Shown: positions 3,982 to 5,971 of the stretch, piece after piece
How the letters are laid out: the number at the start of each line of letters is the position of its first letter
Position numbering within the stretch: position 1 is the stretch's first letter
Source: Octadecabacter sp.
Lineage (GTDB): Bacteria; Pseudomonadota; Alphaproteobacteria; Rhodobacterales; Rhodobacteraceae
DNA: 5,971 nt
Reading direction: 5' to 3'
Assembly (NCBI GenBank): GCA_003533975.1
Contig: DQCL01000320.1
Coordinates: 1 to 5,971 of the forward strand
Program-made: the position numbers and the translations under genes
The notes under the pieces: generated by a model
The model's input: the letters and a program-made list of their open reading frames with translations, nothing else
Told to the model about the DNA's origin: nothing
Databases searched by the model: none

Positions 3982-5971
3982 CTAGAATTGGATATTTATA
4001 CCCAATTGCACCCCATGGCGTGCGTAATTGTCACCAAAAGACCCACCGTATCCGGCCCTTAGAGCGACCTCGCTAGATGCGTTCGACGAGAGTACGCTCT
4101 CGAAACCTAGGGCCACATCGATAAGATTATCACTTAATCCTTGCACAGGGTAAGAAACGCTGGGCAAACCTGCGAACCCACTGCCGACGACTATTTCACT
4201 GCCTGAGACCACAGTGTATTCAACGCTGCCAGTCAGAACGCCGTTGCCTGACGGAAGCTGGTACTCACCGAGCACGCCGATAGAGCCCAGAACAGTGTTG
4301 GAGGATTGGTCTGCGATTGTCATGTTGAAGGCACCTGCACCTGTTTCAGTGAATCCATCGACAGAGATGTCATAGAATTCAATCGACGCAGTCGGGCCCA
4401 TTCTGAAGCCGCCGACGTCGCGCAAGTAGTCAGCTTGTAGCGCACCGAAGAGTTGTGAACCATTCGTGCTTCCTGTGGCTGTTGATCCTAAAACAGAACG
4501 CGTGGAATCATACGATAAATCTTGATACCCCAACAAAGCCTGCACTGAAACGCCGCTTTCCATCTGGGATCGCATGAAGGCTGTCAAGGTGAGGCCCGTC
4601 AAGTCAACCTCACCAAGCCCGCCATTGGCCTCGGCTGTTGCGTTCACCGCACCTAAAGCGATACCGAACGACGTTCTTTCGTTCAGACGATTTTCGATAC
4701 CCGCGGTGAATGCCAGAGCATCAACACCGTAGCCGATTGAGCTGGACGTCGCGTCATAGGTCGACTGCGAGCCGGACGTTGTGAACAGTCCGTATAGGTC
4801 ACCACCCATCAACCAAGACTGAGCGCCGCTGTAACTTTTGGCGCGCTCATCGCCGCCAGCTATCGGCGCCATATTTGAAATTGCGGCAACCTGATCGCGG
4901 GCGGTTTCAAATCCGAGACTCGAAAAGGCGGGGGCAATGCTGAAGCCCACGCTGGCAAGAGCTGCTGCCTGTTCTGCCTCGTCCAGAGCCAGAATATCCT
5001 CTATCGTCGTTTTATAGAGCGCAGAGTTCCCAAGGTCCCAGTAGGGTAGGTTCGCAGCGGCATCCAAATAGCCAGCGGTCGAAAACAAATACTGGGTTTG
5101 CGCTTCTTCGACGATTTGTGCGAACTCGGGTGACATCCGAACGGTGAATTCATTCCCGTCTACGTCTGCAATCGTTAACGTATAGTTCAGGTTGGCATTG
5201 CGCAAATCCTCGATTGGATCGACAGCGAATAGCCCGTTGGCCTTTGCGGCGGCAACGATCTCGCTCGAAACCAGTCCGCCGTCGGCGTAGTCGGCGGTGA
5301 TCACGGCTTCGTCGAGCCCCAGCGCACCGGCCAGTTCGGCTAATCTGACATTGAGCGCCGTCGCATCAAGCGCAAGCGTGCCATAAGTCCAGCCTCCCCC
5401 TGCAATGTTGTCCCACGCAATCAGAGAGGACTCATCGGTCGGATCATTGTTGTCGTCCCAAAACAATCCATCAGGCACCATAGTATCGTCGACTAGGGCC
5501 GTACCGAAGTTGGCTACATACTCTGGATTGCTCAATGCGCCAAAGGATAGGGTATCCACGGAGCTGGTCAGAGCAAGGCCTGCCCGATCATCTGAGAAGA
5601 ACCCTATGTCTGCTTCATTCCCACCCGCACCAAAAAGGCCGTCTGGCAGTCTTGCACCAAGCCCGATCTGAGTTGCCGCAAGATTAAACAAAACGGCATT
5701 AGCAGGGTCCAGTCCACTCATTAGGTCGCCATTTGCGTCCCGCAGTTCAATCGTGAAACCTGTCATCCGCGCGCCGGTAAAGTTTGAAACCTTGCCGAAA
5801 TTAAAATAATCGACCGTAGCAGAATCTGCATAATCGGTCGTCTGAAACGTCATGTCAAAAGGACTGCTGCCTGTCAGCCAGACTTTTACCCGCTTGCCAG
5901 ATCCACTTTCTGAATCGCAATAAATATCAGGGTTGCTGGCCATAAGGCAGTTCGTCACGTCCCCACGCGAC
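3982..5971 (-). CDS. Autotransporter-barrel protein with choice-of-anchor F-like passenger (5' end missing)
   Basis: The frame is open from the right edge to a TAG at 3982, giving about 662 residues of a longer protein. No start or signal peptide is in view, and the GTG at 5958 has no ribosome site and lies inside the domain. Numbering from that GTG, residues 1 to about 200 resemble the choice-of-anchor F passenger (two Cys at 4 and 14; GKRVKVWLTG; YFNFGKVSNFTGARMTGFTIELRD; GLFWDDNNDP). Residues about 200-370 are a more helical linker. From about 375 (position 4836) the alternating polar/hydrophobic strands of an autotransporter beta-barrel run to the C-terminal GVQLGINIQF, with the terminal Phe expected for Bam-dependent outer-membrane insertion. 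The passenger should therefore be displayed at the cell surface. It is transcribed alone here and is followed by its own terminator. The barrel call is firm, the passenger family moderate, the ligand unknown. Confidence 0.85.
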   Translation of the reverse strand, partial: SRGDVTNCLMASNPDIYCDSESGSGKRVKVWLTGSSPFDMTFQTTDYADSATVDYFNFGKVSNFTGARMTGFTIELRDANGDLMSGLDPANAVLFNLAATQIGLGARLPDGLFGAGGNEADIGFFSDDRAGLALTSSVDTLSFGALSNPEYVANFGTALVDDTMVPDGLFWDDNNDPTDESSLIAWDNIAGGGWTYGTLALDATALNVRLAELAGALGLDEAVITADYADGGLVSSEIVAAAKANGLFAVDPIEDLRNANLNYTLTIADVDGNEFTVRMSPEFAQIVEEAQTQYLFSTAGYLDAAANLPYWDLGNSALYKTTIEDILALDEAEQAAALASVGFSIAPAFSSLGFETARDQVAAISNMAPIAGGDERAKSYSGAQSWLMGGDLYGLFTTSGSQSTYDATSSSIGYGVDALAFTAGIENRLNERTSFGIALGAVNATAEANGGLGEVDLTGLTLTAFMRSQMESGVSVQALLGYQDLSYDSTRSVLGSTATGSTNGSQLFGALQADYLRDVGGFRMGPTASIEFYDISVDGFTETGAGAFNMTIADQSSNTVLGSIGVLGEYQLPSGNGVLTGSVEYTVVSGSEIVVGSGFAGLPSVSYPVQGLSDNLIDVALGFESVLSSNASSEVALRAGYGGSFGDNYARHGVQLGINIQF

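Overview
The window reads as chromosomal DNA of an alphaproteobacterium, most likely a marine Rhodobacteraceae (Roseobacter-group) species. This rests on the GapA sequence, the GC-rich coding style, the short Trp/Arg-ended membrane peptide next to gap, and the mmsA/LysR divergent pair. It is inferred from protein resemblance, not from a marker gene. No rRNA, tRNA, CRISPR array, insertion sequence or phage gene is visible.

Left part (1-1460): the N-terminal 158 codons of a CoA-acylating methylmalonate-semialdehyde dehydrogenase (mmsA, minus strand, running off the left edge) diverge from a LysR-type regulator (plus strand). The 104-base space between them holds a good sigma70-type promoter for mmsA. 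It also holds two inverted copies of an 11-base element placed like the two half-sites of a LysR operator, so the regulator probably controls mmsA and itself.

Middle part (1513-2565): a tandem-CBS-domain protein is followed by coaD (phosphopantetheine adenylyltransferase, coenzyme A synthesis), both on the plus strand. A strong hairpin after coaD has a poly-T tract on both strands and separates coaD from the convergent gap gene.

Centre-right (2565-3975): gap (glyceraldehyde-3-phosphate dehydrogenase, minus strand, complete) has a 14-base near-palindrome over its presumed -10 region that looks like a LacI-family operator. Upstream on the same strand is a 47-codon single-helix membrane protein gene that is easy to miss. 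The rest of this stretch holds an inverted repeat, a possible weak promoter and a terminator.

Right part (3982-5971): the C-terminal 662 codons or so of a large surface protein (minus strand, 5' end beyond the right edge). It has a passenger resembling the 'choice-of-anchor F' domain, a linker, and a C-terminal autotransporter beta-barrel ending in Phe.

Most of the window is core metabolism. The parts worth a second look are the two candidate operators, the small membrane protein, and the passenger/barrel combination. I see no clear evidence of a wholly new multi-gene system.
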